DNA from: Bacteroidota bacterium
GTDB taxonomy: Bacteria; Bacteroidota; Bacteroidia; Bacteroidales; Paludibacteraceae
Direction of reading: 5' to 3'
Length of the DNA stretch: 64,000 nucleotides
Assembly (NCBI GenBank): GCA_030706455.1
Contig: JAUZOL010000002.1
Coordinates: forward strand, 1-64,000
The first letter of the stretch is position 1. The number at the start of each line of letters is the position of its first letter. The position numbers were made by a program, and so were the translations under genes. Shown piece after piece: positions 26,405 through 34,832 of this stretch. The notes beneath the pieces are model-generated. The model saw only the letters and a program-made list of their open reading frames with translations, was not told the origin of the DNA and did not search any database.

Positions 26405-27832
26405 TCAGAACGCAAATGCGAGAGCAGGATATTCTCCTTTTTTAGAGAAAGATGCTGGCAAAGTAACTTTGACTGTGTTGCCCACAACAGTCCATTTCAC
26501 TTTTGTGCCGGAAGAAATCAATATCATTTTGGCTCCTTTTTTAGGCAGATTTCCTTTCCATTCAACGGTTTTAGGAACCGATTGTCCTTCGGGAAGGCAA
26601 ACCAAAGCATACTGAGTTTTGCCGTCTTTGCTCTGAGTAAAGAATGTATTGCCGTCTCTTAAAACAGAACTGATGCGGGTTCCGTAGATGGCCTGACCGT
26701 TGATTTTCATCCAGTCGCCTATCTGCTTCAAGATTTTCACTTCGGCAAGTTCAACAGTTCCGTCAGCACGAGGACCAACGCCCAACAACAAGCTACCGCC
26801 TTTAGCCACAATTTCTATCAGTTTATGAATCACCTTTGTCGGAGATTTATATTGTTCGTTAGGAACCCAGCCCCAGGCATTGCCCAATGTTATGCAACTT
26901 TCCCACGGGTGATCAAGTGCCTTGTCGGGAATAGTTTGTTCAGGAGTTTGGTAGTTTTCATAAGGACCGGCCACAGTACGGTCCACCACCAGCAAACCCG
27001 GTTGCGCTTTGCGGGCCATTGCTGCAATACGGGGAATATCAACTTCCTGATTCCATGCCGGAATAGCTGCCCCCCAGGAACGCACTTCATCGGTTACTGT
27101 TTCCAACGGACGCACCCAGCCTCCGTCAAGCCAGAGCAGGTCTATGGAACCGTAATTATTCATCAATTCACTGATCTGATTATAGGTAAACTGTTTGAAG
27201 CGATTCCACTTCCAGGGATATTTACGAATATCGTAGTTGGTATTACGATCGGGAGTGGCATATTTCGACCACCAAAAATCTTGCGAATGCCAGTCGGGTT
27301 TAGAGAAGTAAGCTCCGATCATAAAACCCTGATCGCGAAATGCCTGAAAGACATATTTTGCCACATCGGCACGAGGATTGGAAGCAAACGGACCGTTGGT
27401 AATCTTAAAATCTGTTTGTTTAGTATCGAACATACAAAAACCGTCGTGATGTTTCGTGGTAAAAACAACGTATTTCATGCCCGCATCTTTTGCAGCCTGA
27501 GCCCACTGTTCGGGATTGAATTTCACCGGATTAAACACCTTGCTAAAATCCCAGTACCATTTTTTGTATTCGTCATACGTCATGGTACTGTCGCGTTCAA
27601 TCCAAGGCTCAGAGCAAATTTGCCACGACTCGATAATGCCGGGAACAGCATATAATCCCCAGTGAATAAGCACACCAAACTTCTGATCCTGCCAGTTATC
27701 CAGTTTATCTTTAACCTGAGGATCGGTAGGCCATTGATACGTTGACGATTGATGATGTAAATTATTTTCCTGAGCACAAAGAGCAACAGGAATCAATGCC
27801 AATGCTAGAAGTAAATAAACAATTCGTTTCAT
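26405..27832 (-). CDS. GH29 alpha-L-fucosidase (second)
   Basis: A 475-residue exported enzyme with signal peptide (1-20), GH29 TIM barrel (about 45-370) and a small C-terminal beta domain (about 385-475). The nucleophile is Asp236 in LLWLDGGWV, and the fucose-binding motif FTTKHHDGFCMFDTKQTDF is clear. The LWLDGGW form and the lack of a discoidin domain set it apart from the other GH29 and fit the broader-specificity GH29-A type. It is the first enzyme gene after SusD1 (43-nt gap), so it probably shares their transcript. Two different fucosidases suggest a substrate with fucose in two linkages, such as core and antenna. Confidence 0.92.
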   Translation of the reverse strand: MKRIVYLLLALALIPVALCAQENNLHHQSSTYQWPTDPQVKDKLDNWQDQKFGVLIHWGLYAVPGIIESWQICSEPWIERDSTMTYDEYKKWYWDFSKVFNPVKFNPEQWAQAAKDAGMKYVVFTTKHHDGFCMFDTKQTDFKITNGPFASNPRADVAKYVFQAFRDQGFMIGAYFSKPDWHSQDFWWSKYATPDRNTNYDIRKYPWKWNRFKQFTYNQISELMNNYGSIDLLWLDGGWVRPLETVTDEVRSWGAAIPAWNQEVDIPRIAAMARKAQPGLLVVDRTVAGPYENYQTPEQTIPDKALDHPWESCITLGNAWGWVPNEQYKSPTKVIHKLIEIVAKGGSLLLGVGPRADGTVELAEVKILKQIGDWMKINGQAIYGTRISSVLRDGNTFFTQSKDGKTQYALVCLPEGQSVPKTVEWKGNLPKKGAKMILISSGTKVKWTVVGNTVKVTLPASFSKKGEYPALAFAF

Positions 27833-27875
27833 AAATAGTATAATGTAAAAAGCTAATAATCATCTCCTCATTTCA

Positions 27876-29453
27876 TCAAAAGTTAGCTCCGCCAGTATCC
27901 CACCACACACGGGTTCCCCCGGTATCAGGTCCTCCGAGTAACAGCAAACCGCCGGCTATGCCATCAGGATTCGTCAGGTACTCATCATCGGGATAAGGCG
28001 TTCGACGTACAAAATCTTTTGTACTGATGGTTCCTCCGCTATAATTCACTACTACCGGCAACAGTTTCGGGTAACCGGTACGCCGAAACTCCGACCATGC
28101 TTCCTGTCCGTCAGGAAAAAGGGCAATCCATTTTTGGGTAATAATTCTTTCCAGTTTTTGTTCCTGAGTTGCACTCTCATCCCACTTGATAGTAATATTG
28201 CTGGAAGGAGCAAAATTGTTTGTCGAATTCTTAGGATCAACGTAAGACGCAAATGTACTTGTACTGTCATTCGAGTAAACCGGATAATTACTTGACAACC
28301 CGTATTGACTCAAAGACAGATCTATCCCCTGTTTATAGAAATAAGCAGCCGTTCCTCCCATATTCCATCCTCTCAAAGCTCCTTCTGCTCTAAGGAATGC
28401 CACTTCAGCTGCGGTCATTATCTGCACATATTTTGTTGTCTCATACATGGAACCAACACTCGCAAAATCCACGTATGTGCTCTTCGAGGGAATGTCAATA
28501 CCCTGACGGATACCTACATATTTACCAGCTATAGAAACATCGGTTGCAGGACTGAAATAAATGGGCAAGCGGGGATCTTTATACCCACCAAGAATCGAAC
28601 CCATTGTGGCACACATACGGCAATCGCTCCATCCGTTGCTGAAAGTCCATAATGGATGAGTATAACTGTTGAGCGCTACCATGAAATTATCACTATTGTC
28701 TTCAATCAACCCGTATGTTTGGCTAACAGCCTTTTCCCCTTCCAGCTTCGCTTTTGCCGGATCTACTTTGGAGATACGTAAAGCAAGGCGGAGACGAAGA
28801 GAGTTAGCTGCTTTTATCCATTTCACTACATTACCGCCATAAACAAGGTCAAATTTTTTGAAAACTCCCGTACTCTGCCCTGCATATGAACTGAGCTTAT
28901 TGATGGCCGAATCCAGTTCCGAGAAGAACGAGTAATAAACTTTTTGTTGTGAATCGTAATTTATGATAGCATCCGAAGATCCGTAATTGCTGTAAATAAT
29001 CGGACCATAATCATCTGTCACCCGGTGCATGGAAAAAATCTTCAGAACTGTTGCCCACGCATAAAAATTCGGATATTGTTTATCTATTTTTAAGCCCTGG
29101 AAGTTGAAAATTACAGGCATTACGTTCGCGTAATCGTTGTTCCAGCGATTGCTGTACCATACAAATTTGTAAGTCAGGTTGTTCCTGTTCGACATAAACG
29201 GAGTCGGAGTAACCATGTATTGTGCAAATGCATCTCCGGTCAGGTTTTGCTCCACTTGCAAGTCTCCGTAGATGGTATAAATAAACTGTTGTAATTGCGG
29301 GAAATAAGATCCAACATTCATATAATCCTGCATCAGATCTTCCTTGGTAACTCCATAAGGATTTGTATTCGTATCTTCAAAGGTGCCGGTACATCCTCCG
29401 AGAGTAACCAGTAAAGCAAAAATCAGCAATATATTATACGTCTTGTCTATCAT
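27876..29453 (-). CDS. SusD-like glycan-binding lipoprotein (SusD1)
   Basis: A 525-residue outer-membrane surface lipoprotein. The lipobox LGGC places the lipidated cysteine at residue 21. The rest is the SusD/RagB helical (TPR-like) fold, with the DTNTNPYGVTKEDL start and the C-terminal RIITQKWIALFPDGQEAWSE and RRTGYP motifs of the SusD-like 2 branch. It should cover the SusC1 barrel and capture glycan for import. It starts 9 nt after the SusC1 stop, so the two are surely co-transcribed. It resembles SusD2 across its whole length (both end in RxWWDTGxANF), consistent with duplication of the SusC/D pair. Confidence 0.93.
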   Translation of the reverse strand: MIDKTYNILLIFALLVTLGGCTGTFEDTNTNPYGVTKEDLMQDYMNVGSYFPQLQQFIYTIYGDLQVEQNLTGDAFAQYMVTPTPFMSNRNNLTYKFVWYSNRWNNDYANVMPVIFNFQGLKIDKQYPNFYAWATVLKIFSMHRVTDDYGPIIYSNYGSSDAIINYDSQQKVYYSFFSELDSAINKLSSYAGQSTGVFKKFDLVYGGNVVKWIKAANSLRLRLALRISKVDPAKAKLEGEKAVSQTYGLIEDNSDNFMVALNSYTHPLWTFSNGWSDCRMCATMGSILGGYKDPRLPIYFSPATDVSIAGKYVGIRQGIDIPSKSTYVDFASVGSMYETTKYVQIMTAAEVAFLRAEGALRGWNMGGTAAYFYKQGIDLSLSQYGLSSNYPVYSNDSTSTFASYVDPKNSTNNFAPSSNITIKWDESATQEQKLERIITQKWIALFPDGQEAWSEFRRTGYPKLLPVVVNYSGGTISTKDFVRRTPYPDDEYLTNPDGIAGGLLLLGGPDTGGTRVWWDTGGANF

Positions 29454-29462
29454 TGCAGATAA

Positions 29463-32400
29463 TTATAAATTCACTTTTACATTAAACGTAAAACTTCGTA
29501 CCGGAGGTAATCCAAAATTTTCTACTGCCTGAGTTCCATTTCCGGTACTTATCGTCATGTTCGGGTTACCCGGAACCTTTTTGTAGATAAAAAACAAATT
29601 TGATGCAACAAGAGACAAGCTCAAGTCTTTCAACAATTTACTTTTGCTCTGTAATTTGAGCGTATAACACAAACCTATCTGACGCAGACGAACATTCGTG
29701 GCATCATAAACATACTGTTCCATCAAACCTCCCCGTCCGGCAGTTCCAGTATAATATGCTTTGGCATCCACCAAACCTGACCATGCTGTTCCATCAGACA
29801 TTACGCCGGAAACATATACACCACCTGCATCGCGCGCATTGGCAGTTGCCTTTGTAACACCATTTCGGTCAAGGTATGCCTGCGTCATCGACACAAATTT
29901 TCCGCCAAACTTACCATCAACTATAAAACTAAATTGAAAGTTTTTATAGGCAAATTTATTATTCCAACCCAGCATCCAATCCGGGTTAGCATTTCCTACC
30001 CGTTTTTCAATGGTAGACTTAGCAGGTATGTGATCTGCATCAAGAATAATGTTTCCTTGCTTATCGCGAGCATAAGCAAAAGCATATATATCTCCCATGG
30101 ATCCGCCAGTAACAACTTTCATGTCATATCCTTCTCCTCCCCCGGGTATTGTATAATACCTTGTCGTTAGCTGATCGCCCAGTGTAATGATTTTATTGTG
30201 ATTACTACTGAAATTAGCAGTACTATTCCATGTAAATTGTTTATTTGACACGGGCGTTGCGCTAAGAGTTATTTCAACACCTTTTGTACGCACATCCCCT
30301 GCATTTGCATACCACCCCGTACCGCCAGAGCCTGAAGAAGCCTCAAGTTGCAGATACTGATCGCGGTTTTCAATCTGGTAACAGGTAAAATCTACGTTCA
30401 ACCGATTATTAAATAATCTCAAATCCATCCCAGCTTCAAAGTTGTCTGACATTTCAGGTCTTAAACTGGTAAATGCTCTTATAAAACTTCCGGAATAACC
30501 GTTGGCAGAGACACTTCCCGTAGCATTACTGATAAATGATGGAATTTCATTACTTACTTCGGCAAAAGACACCCGCACTTTAGCATAACTTATAAACTTA
30601 GGCAGTTTCACCGTCTGACTCGCTATCCATGATAATCCTGCCGATGGATAATAATACGACAATTGGTTTGTGAAAGCCAGAGACGAAGCCCAATCATTAC
30701 GGCCTGATAAATCAAGATAAAGAAGGCCTTTGTATCCTAATGAGACATTTGCGAATACAGATTCTTTGGTTAACCGGGATGCTATCTGTTGGGCATTCGT
30801 AAATGCCAGTAGTGATGCTATGTTTTGTATGGTAAAATTATTTACAATGGTCAGTTTGTAGACATTACTGTCGATGTAGAGCCCGTCTCCAACCACCTTT
30901 TTCTGATAGGCAGCACCAATTACGGCATGCAAATCAAAATTTTTGGCAATTGCATTATCAAATGTCAGCAAAGCATCACCATAAGCTTGCCAGCTATTCA
31001 GATTTGAGTATATGTAACGCCCGTTCTCACTCACCAGCACAGAACTGGAAGTGGCTTTCGCTTTCATTTCATACAGTTGATTGGTATAATCGTAATTACC
31101 ACGTGCTGAAAGAGACAATCCCTTCATCAGATTATACTTCAGAGTAAAATTACCGATTATGCGTTTCGTTTTTGTATCGTCCGGATCATTGTTCAATATC
31201 CAGTAAGGATTCATCTCTCCTTCTGCATTACCCGTTATCGGCCAGTTTTGAGCCATTATATTACGGATGGGATTGAGTAGCTGATAATTGTTTTTGTAAT
31301 ATGTAAAGTCGAGTCCTCTGGGGAAATTATACAATCCCAAAAGAGGATTCCAGTAATATCCGTTCAGTATAGTATTGTGAAGACTTTCGGTTGTCAGCAT
31401 CACGTTTGACGAAACCGAGAGCCGGTTTTCGAGGAATGCAGAAGTTTGACGAAAGCTGACGTTGTTCTTCGTATAGCTGTTAGTCGGCATTATACCTGAC
31501 GAATAAGCATTTCCGTAAGAGAAGTAAGATGTTATCCTGTCATTGCCGCCACTCAGAGATATATTATTCTGAACAGTTGCTCCTGTATTAAAAAACTCTT
31601 TGATTATATTCTTGTAATTTCCTTTTGCGCCCCAGCTGTCATCCGCGCCCAATGACGTTTGACCATATTCATACTGTAACTGAGGATATTCTGAAACAGA
31701 TGTAAACTTAACACCCGAATTCAACGTAATTTTGGTATTTCCTGCTATCCCTTTTTTTGTGGTAATCAGAATCACACCATTTGAGCCCTGACTACCATAA
31801 AGAGCCGCAGCATTTGCACCTTTCAGGATGGTCATACTTTCAATTTCGTCAGGATTGATATTTGATAAACCATCACCACTGTCACGGCCGGAATAAAATC
31901 CATAGGGATCTGAAGTCTGGTAATTAGATACCGGTACCCCGTCAATGACAAATAGAGGTTGGTTGGTTGATGTAATGTTTTTTGGTCCTCTTAAAGTAAT
32001 TTTGGTTGAACCTCCGGCTCCTGATTCACTTTGTAATAAGTTAATGCCTGATACTGTTCCACTCAGGCTTGAAGCCAGATTCATATCTCTTCCTTTTGAT
32101 ATTTCATCAGCATCAATAGATTGAGATGAATAAGGAAGTGATTTTTTATCTCTTTTAATATCCAGTGCCGTTACTACCACTTCACCCATTTCCCGGTCAT
32201 CTTGCTGCATTTGCACTTTCATGCCATTATATGCAGGAAACTCCAACGGCAACATTCCCAAGCATGAGAATTGTAACGTTTTTGTATCTGCCGGGATATT
32301 GAGTGAGAATCGCCCGTTTTCGTCGGTAATAGTTCCAACCCGGGATCGTCTCTCTCTCACCACTACATTCTGCATCGGCTGACCGTTTTCATCTGTAACA

Positions 32401-32750
32401 GTACCAGTCACTTTTCGATCTACTGTAGTAGTCTGGTTTTGTTGGAACAGACTAAAATTAGTTTTTCTGGTAATAACTATATGATCAGACTTCAGTTCAT
32501 AGCAAACCTGCTGACCAGTAAGTATAGCGTCAAGCGCGTCATCTATTGACTTTGACTGCAATTTAACAGACACAATCTTATTCAGATCTACATCCCGGGT
32601 ATTGAACCACAGAGAAAGATCTGTTTGCTTTTGTAAGGCTTCCAATGCTGTTTTTACAGTGACATTTTGAAGAGTGATGGTCACTTTTTTAACCTGCGCG
32701 AATACCACAGTTGAGTAACAAATCACAGCTAATATCAATAAACGCTTCAT
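29463..32750 (-). CDS. SusC-like TonB-dependent transporter with STN signalling domain (SusC1)
   Basis: A 1095-residue outer-membrane transporter. Signal peptide 1-18, then an STN (secretin/TonB N-terminal) domain (about 20-95), a carboxypeptidase-D-like domain (about 108-190), plug (about 200-320) and 22-strand barrel to the end. The plug has the usual LFVIDGVPVSNY and ILKGANAAALYGSQGSNGV motifs. STN domains contact FecR-type anti-sigma factors, so this transporter, not SusC2, looks able to signal substrate to the FecR/sigma pair 5 kb upstream. The final residue is Leu rather than the common terminal Phe of SusC barrels. A TAnnTTTG box at 32778-32785 gives it a likely own promoter. Confidence 0.94.
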   Translation of the reverse strand: MKRLLILAVICYSTVVFAQVKKVTITLQNVTVKTALEALQKQTDLSLWFNTRDVDLNKIVSVKLQSKSIDDALDAILTGQQVCYELKSDHIVITRKTNFSLFQQNQTTTVDRKVTGTVTDENGQPMQNVVVRERRSRVGTITDENGRFSLNIPADTKTLQFSCLGMLPLEFPAYNGMKVQMQQDDREMGEVVVTALDIKRDKKSLPYSSQSIDADEISKGRDMNLASSLSGTVSGINLLQSESGAGGSTKITLRGPKNITSTNQPLFVIDGVPVSNYQTSDPYGFYSGRDSGDGLSNINPDEIESMTILKGANAAALYGSQGSNGVILITTKKGIAGNTKITLNSGVKFTSVSEYPQLQYEYGQTSLGADDSWGAKGNYKNIIKEFFNTGATVQNNISLSGGNDRITSYFSYGNAYSSGIMPTNSYTKNNVSFRQTSAFLENRLSVSSNVMLTTESLHNTILNGYYWNPLLGLYNFPRGLDFTYYKNNYQLLNPIRNIMAQNWPITGNAEGEMNPYWILNNDPDDTKTKRIIGNFTLKYNLMKGLSLSARGNYDYTNQLYEMKAKATSSSVLVSENGRYIYSNLNSWQAYGDALLTFDNAIAKNFDLHAVIGAAYQKKVVGDGLYIDSNVYKLTIVNNFTIQNIASLLAFTNAQQIASRLTKESVFANVSLGYKGLLYLDLSGRNDWASSLAFTNQLSYYYPSAGLSWIASQTVKLPKFISYAKVRVSFAEVSNEIPSFISNATGSVSANGYSGSFIRAFTSLRPEMSDNFEAGMDLRLFNNRLNVDFTCYQIENRDQYLQLEASSGSGGTGWYANAGDVRTKGVEITLSATPVSNKQFTWNSTANFSSNHNKIITLGDQLTTRYYTIPGGGEGYDMKVVTGGSMGDIYAFAYARDKQGNIILDADHIPAKSTIEKRVGNANPDWMLGWNNKFAYKNFQFSFIVDGKFGGKFVSMTQAYLDRNGVTKATANARDAGGVYVSGVMSDGTAWSGLVDAKAYYTGTAGRGGLMEQYVYDATNVRLRQIGLCYTLKLQSKSKLLKDLSLSLVASNLFFIYKKVPGNPNMTISTGNGTQAVENFGLPPVRSFTFNVKVNL

Positions 32751-32777
32751 CGTTTTGGGTTAGTGTAGATTATTAAG

Positions 32778-32785
32778 CAAATATA
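32778..32785 (-). promoter_or_regulatory. Candidate -7 box for SusC1
   Basis: On the - strand this reads TATATTTG, an exact TAnnTTTG match, 28 nt before the SusC1 ATG, predicting a leader of about 20 nt. A -33 TTTG is not apparent, so an activator or an alternative sigma factor may be needed. Confidence 0.5.
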
Positions 32786-33197
32786 GTACGAATACTTTTA
32801 CTTATCTGATCGGGAAGTCGTTTTATTGAATTGCGTTTCCTTTATAATCATCTCGTTTTCACCAACACTCGGTTATCAATATACAACTCATTGAATATCA
32901 ACAGAGATAAAAAACATCTGTTTTTTTACTTAAATAGCCCTTCCGCAAATAAATTGCGAAAGGGCATGAAAATCTATCCTGCATGCTTTTCTTTCTGGCT
33001 ATACTCTCCATCAACACGTCCTCATTACTTTACACACAATCAACAACACATATATGAGGATTCATCAGCACTTTCAATTAGCGAGAAAAATATATTTACC
33101 AACAGATCATACTAGATAAATGATGGGTTATTTGTTCCTAAATCTGTCAGCTATACAATAATAATTCATAGGTTTACGCAGAATAGATATTTAAGAA

Positions 33198-33227
33198 GAG
33201 TACACTCCCATAAAAGGAAGTGCACTC
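33198..33227 (-). terminator. Terminator-like hairpin after SusD2
   Basis: GAGTACACTCC pairs, with G-T wobble and one bulge, with GGAAGTGCACTC across a 6-nt loop. The structure lies 10 nt after the SusD2 stop. The T-run on the - strand is poor (TTCTTAAATA), so termination may be partial, as expected when SusC/D is made in excess of downstream genes. Confidence 0.55.
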
Positions 33228-33236
33228 ATTTTTGAA

Positions 33237-34820
33237 TTAGAAGTTTGCAGCTCCTGTATCCCACCACAAACGAGTGGAAATCAAGTCTGCGCCCTTCATT
33301 GTCGTAACAGCGTTTTTAACACCTGTTGCATTACCAGATCTTTCTGAGTCAACGAAAGGCATACGTTTGATCCATTCACCAGCAGGAATCACACCCCAGT
33401 CTGAACTACTATCGTTTTTATAGACTGTAGGTAGTTTAGGATAACCTGTTCTGCGGAAGTCAGCCCAAGGTTCGTTCGGATTAAAGAAACCAGCGATCCA
33501 TTTCTGGGTAATGATTTTTTCCAGTTTTTGTTCAGGAGTATCAGAATCATTCCATTTGACCGTTACTGTAGAACGTGAAGTGAAACTGTTGATTACACCA
33601 TCATAAACAGGATCAACATAGTTAATAGGTTTGCTTGTATCATCAGCTAAATAAGCATCAACTCCTCCGGCACCCCAATCAGCGAATGACATTTTCACTC
33701 CGTTTTCGTAGTTAGTTTTAGCATCACCTGCACCTGCCCAACCTCTTAATGCAGCTTCAGCCAAATCGAAATAAACTTCAGATGCAGCTAGATAGTTACG
33801 TTTTGTAATACTTTTAAAGCTATCATTGATCTTAGAACAAGGTGTATGATCGTCTTTTGCAACCAATTTTGCCCCATTACGAATTCCTTTATATGGATAA
33901 TCGGTATGGTCAGCATACAAAGATGCTTTTGTCGCAGGTTGGAAGTATTTTGTAATACGAGGGTCTTTCAAACCTACAAGGAAAGATTCCATGCCCGCTG
34001 ACATACGGGTATCGTCCCATTCGAAGCAGATAATTGAAAGATACAACTTCTGTCCGTACAAAGAAATCGTAAAGTTATCATCGTTAGACAAAATCAAACC
34101 GGCTGGGTCTGCAATGGCTTTTTCTCCCTGCGTTTTTGCAATAGCCGGAGCCACTTTCGAGATACGGATAGCTAAACGCAAACGCAAAGAGTTAACTAAT
34201 TTTCTCCATGCTAATATTTCACTTTCATTTTTACTGCCATAACTTGCATCAAATTTCTTAAATCCGGTATAAGTAGGATTAGCCGCAAATGTTGATTGAA
34301 TAGCATCCAGCTGCGTAAAGAAGGCATTGTAAAGTTCAGATTCACTATCATAGGTGCCTCCGTTTGTCGCAGAACCATAGTTAGAATAAATCACCGGACC
34401 ATGATAGGTTGTCAGACGAGACATACCCAGAATCTTCATCAATTTTGCCCACGCAGAAAACATTGTATAACCACCCTGATCTGCTATGTTAATAACCTGA
34501 CTTGCCGGAGACATTACATTGTTATAGATACGATCCCAATACGTGTTCCAACGGATGTAGTACGTGGTATTGTTAACACCGCTTGCAAAAGGAGTTGGAG
34601 TGGCCATGTAGTCGCAGAATGATTCTGCAACAAGGTTTTCTTCAATCTGGTGTCCGAAGAAATTACTCATAATGGTCGGAAAAAAAGATCCAATATGATT
34701 AAAATCCTGGGTAAGAGATTGATTTGTAATTTCGTAAGGGTTTTGATTCGCCTTATCAAATTCACTGGTACATGCACTCAATAAGAGTGCTGCCATTACA
34801 AAATATATTAGTTTTTTCAT
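33237..34820 (-). CDS. SusD-like glycan-binding lipoprotein (SusD2)
   Basis: A 527-residue outer-membrane lipoprotein with lipobox LLSAC (Cys17) and the SusD-like 2 fold. The N-terminal DKANQNPYEITNQSLTQDF and C-terminal EKIITQKWIAGFF and DFRRTGYPKLP motifs closely parallel SusD1. It is the surface glycan-capture partner of SusC2, starting 12 nt after the SusC2 stop. As the first SusD after the sigma/FecR genes it is probably the primary pair of the locus. Surface-exposed loops differ from SusD1, so the two pairs may take different fragments of the same glycan. Confidence 0.93.
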   Translation of the reverse strand: MKKLIYFVMAALLLSACTSEFDKANQNPYEITNQSLTQDFNHIGSFFPTIMSNFFGHQIEENLVAESFCDYMATPTPFASGVNNTTYYIRWNTYWDRIYNNVMSPASQVINIADQGGYTMFSAWAKLMKILGMSRLTTYHGPVIYSNYGSATNGGTYDSESELYNAFFTQLDAIQSTFAANPTYTGFKKFDASYGSKNESEILAWRKLVNSLRLRLAIRISKVAPAIAKTQGEKAIADPAGLILSNDDNFTISLYGQKLYLSIICFEWDDTRMSAGMESFLVGLKDPRITKYFQPATKASLYADHTDYPYKGIRNGAKLVAKDDHTPCSKINDSFKSITKRNYLAASEVYFDLAEAALRGWAGAGDAKTNYENGVKMSFADWGAGGVDAYLADDTSKPINYVDPVYDGVINSFTSRSTVTVKWNDSDTPEQKLEKIITQKWIAGFFNPNEPWADFRRTGYPKLPTVYKNDSSSDWGVIPAGEWIKRMPFVDSERSGNATGVKNAVTTMKGADLISTRLWWDTGAANF

Positions 34821-34832
34821 ATTCTCAATTTA

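Larger units (their letters stand above)
32751..33236. other. AT-rich gap between SusD2 and SusC1
   Basis: This 486-bp stretch has no credible gene. From right to left it holds a terminator-like hairpin after SusD2 (33198-33227), an 11-of-12-bp hairpin at 32937-32965 (arms starting GCCCTT and ending AAGGGC) with no T-run on the - strand, and a -7 promoter box for SusC1 (32778-32785). It separates the two SusC/D units, which may therefore be transcribed independently. Confidence 0.7.
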
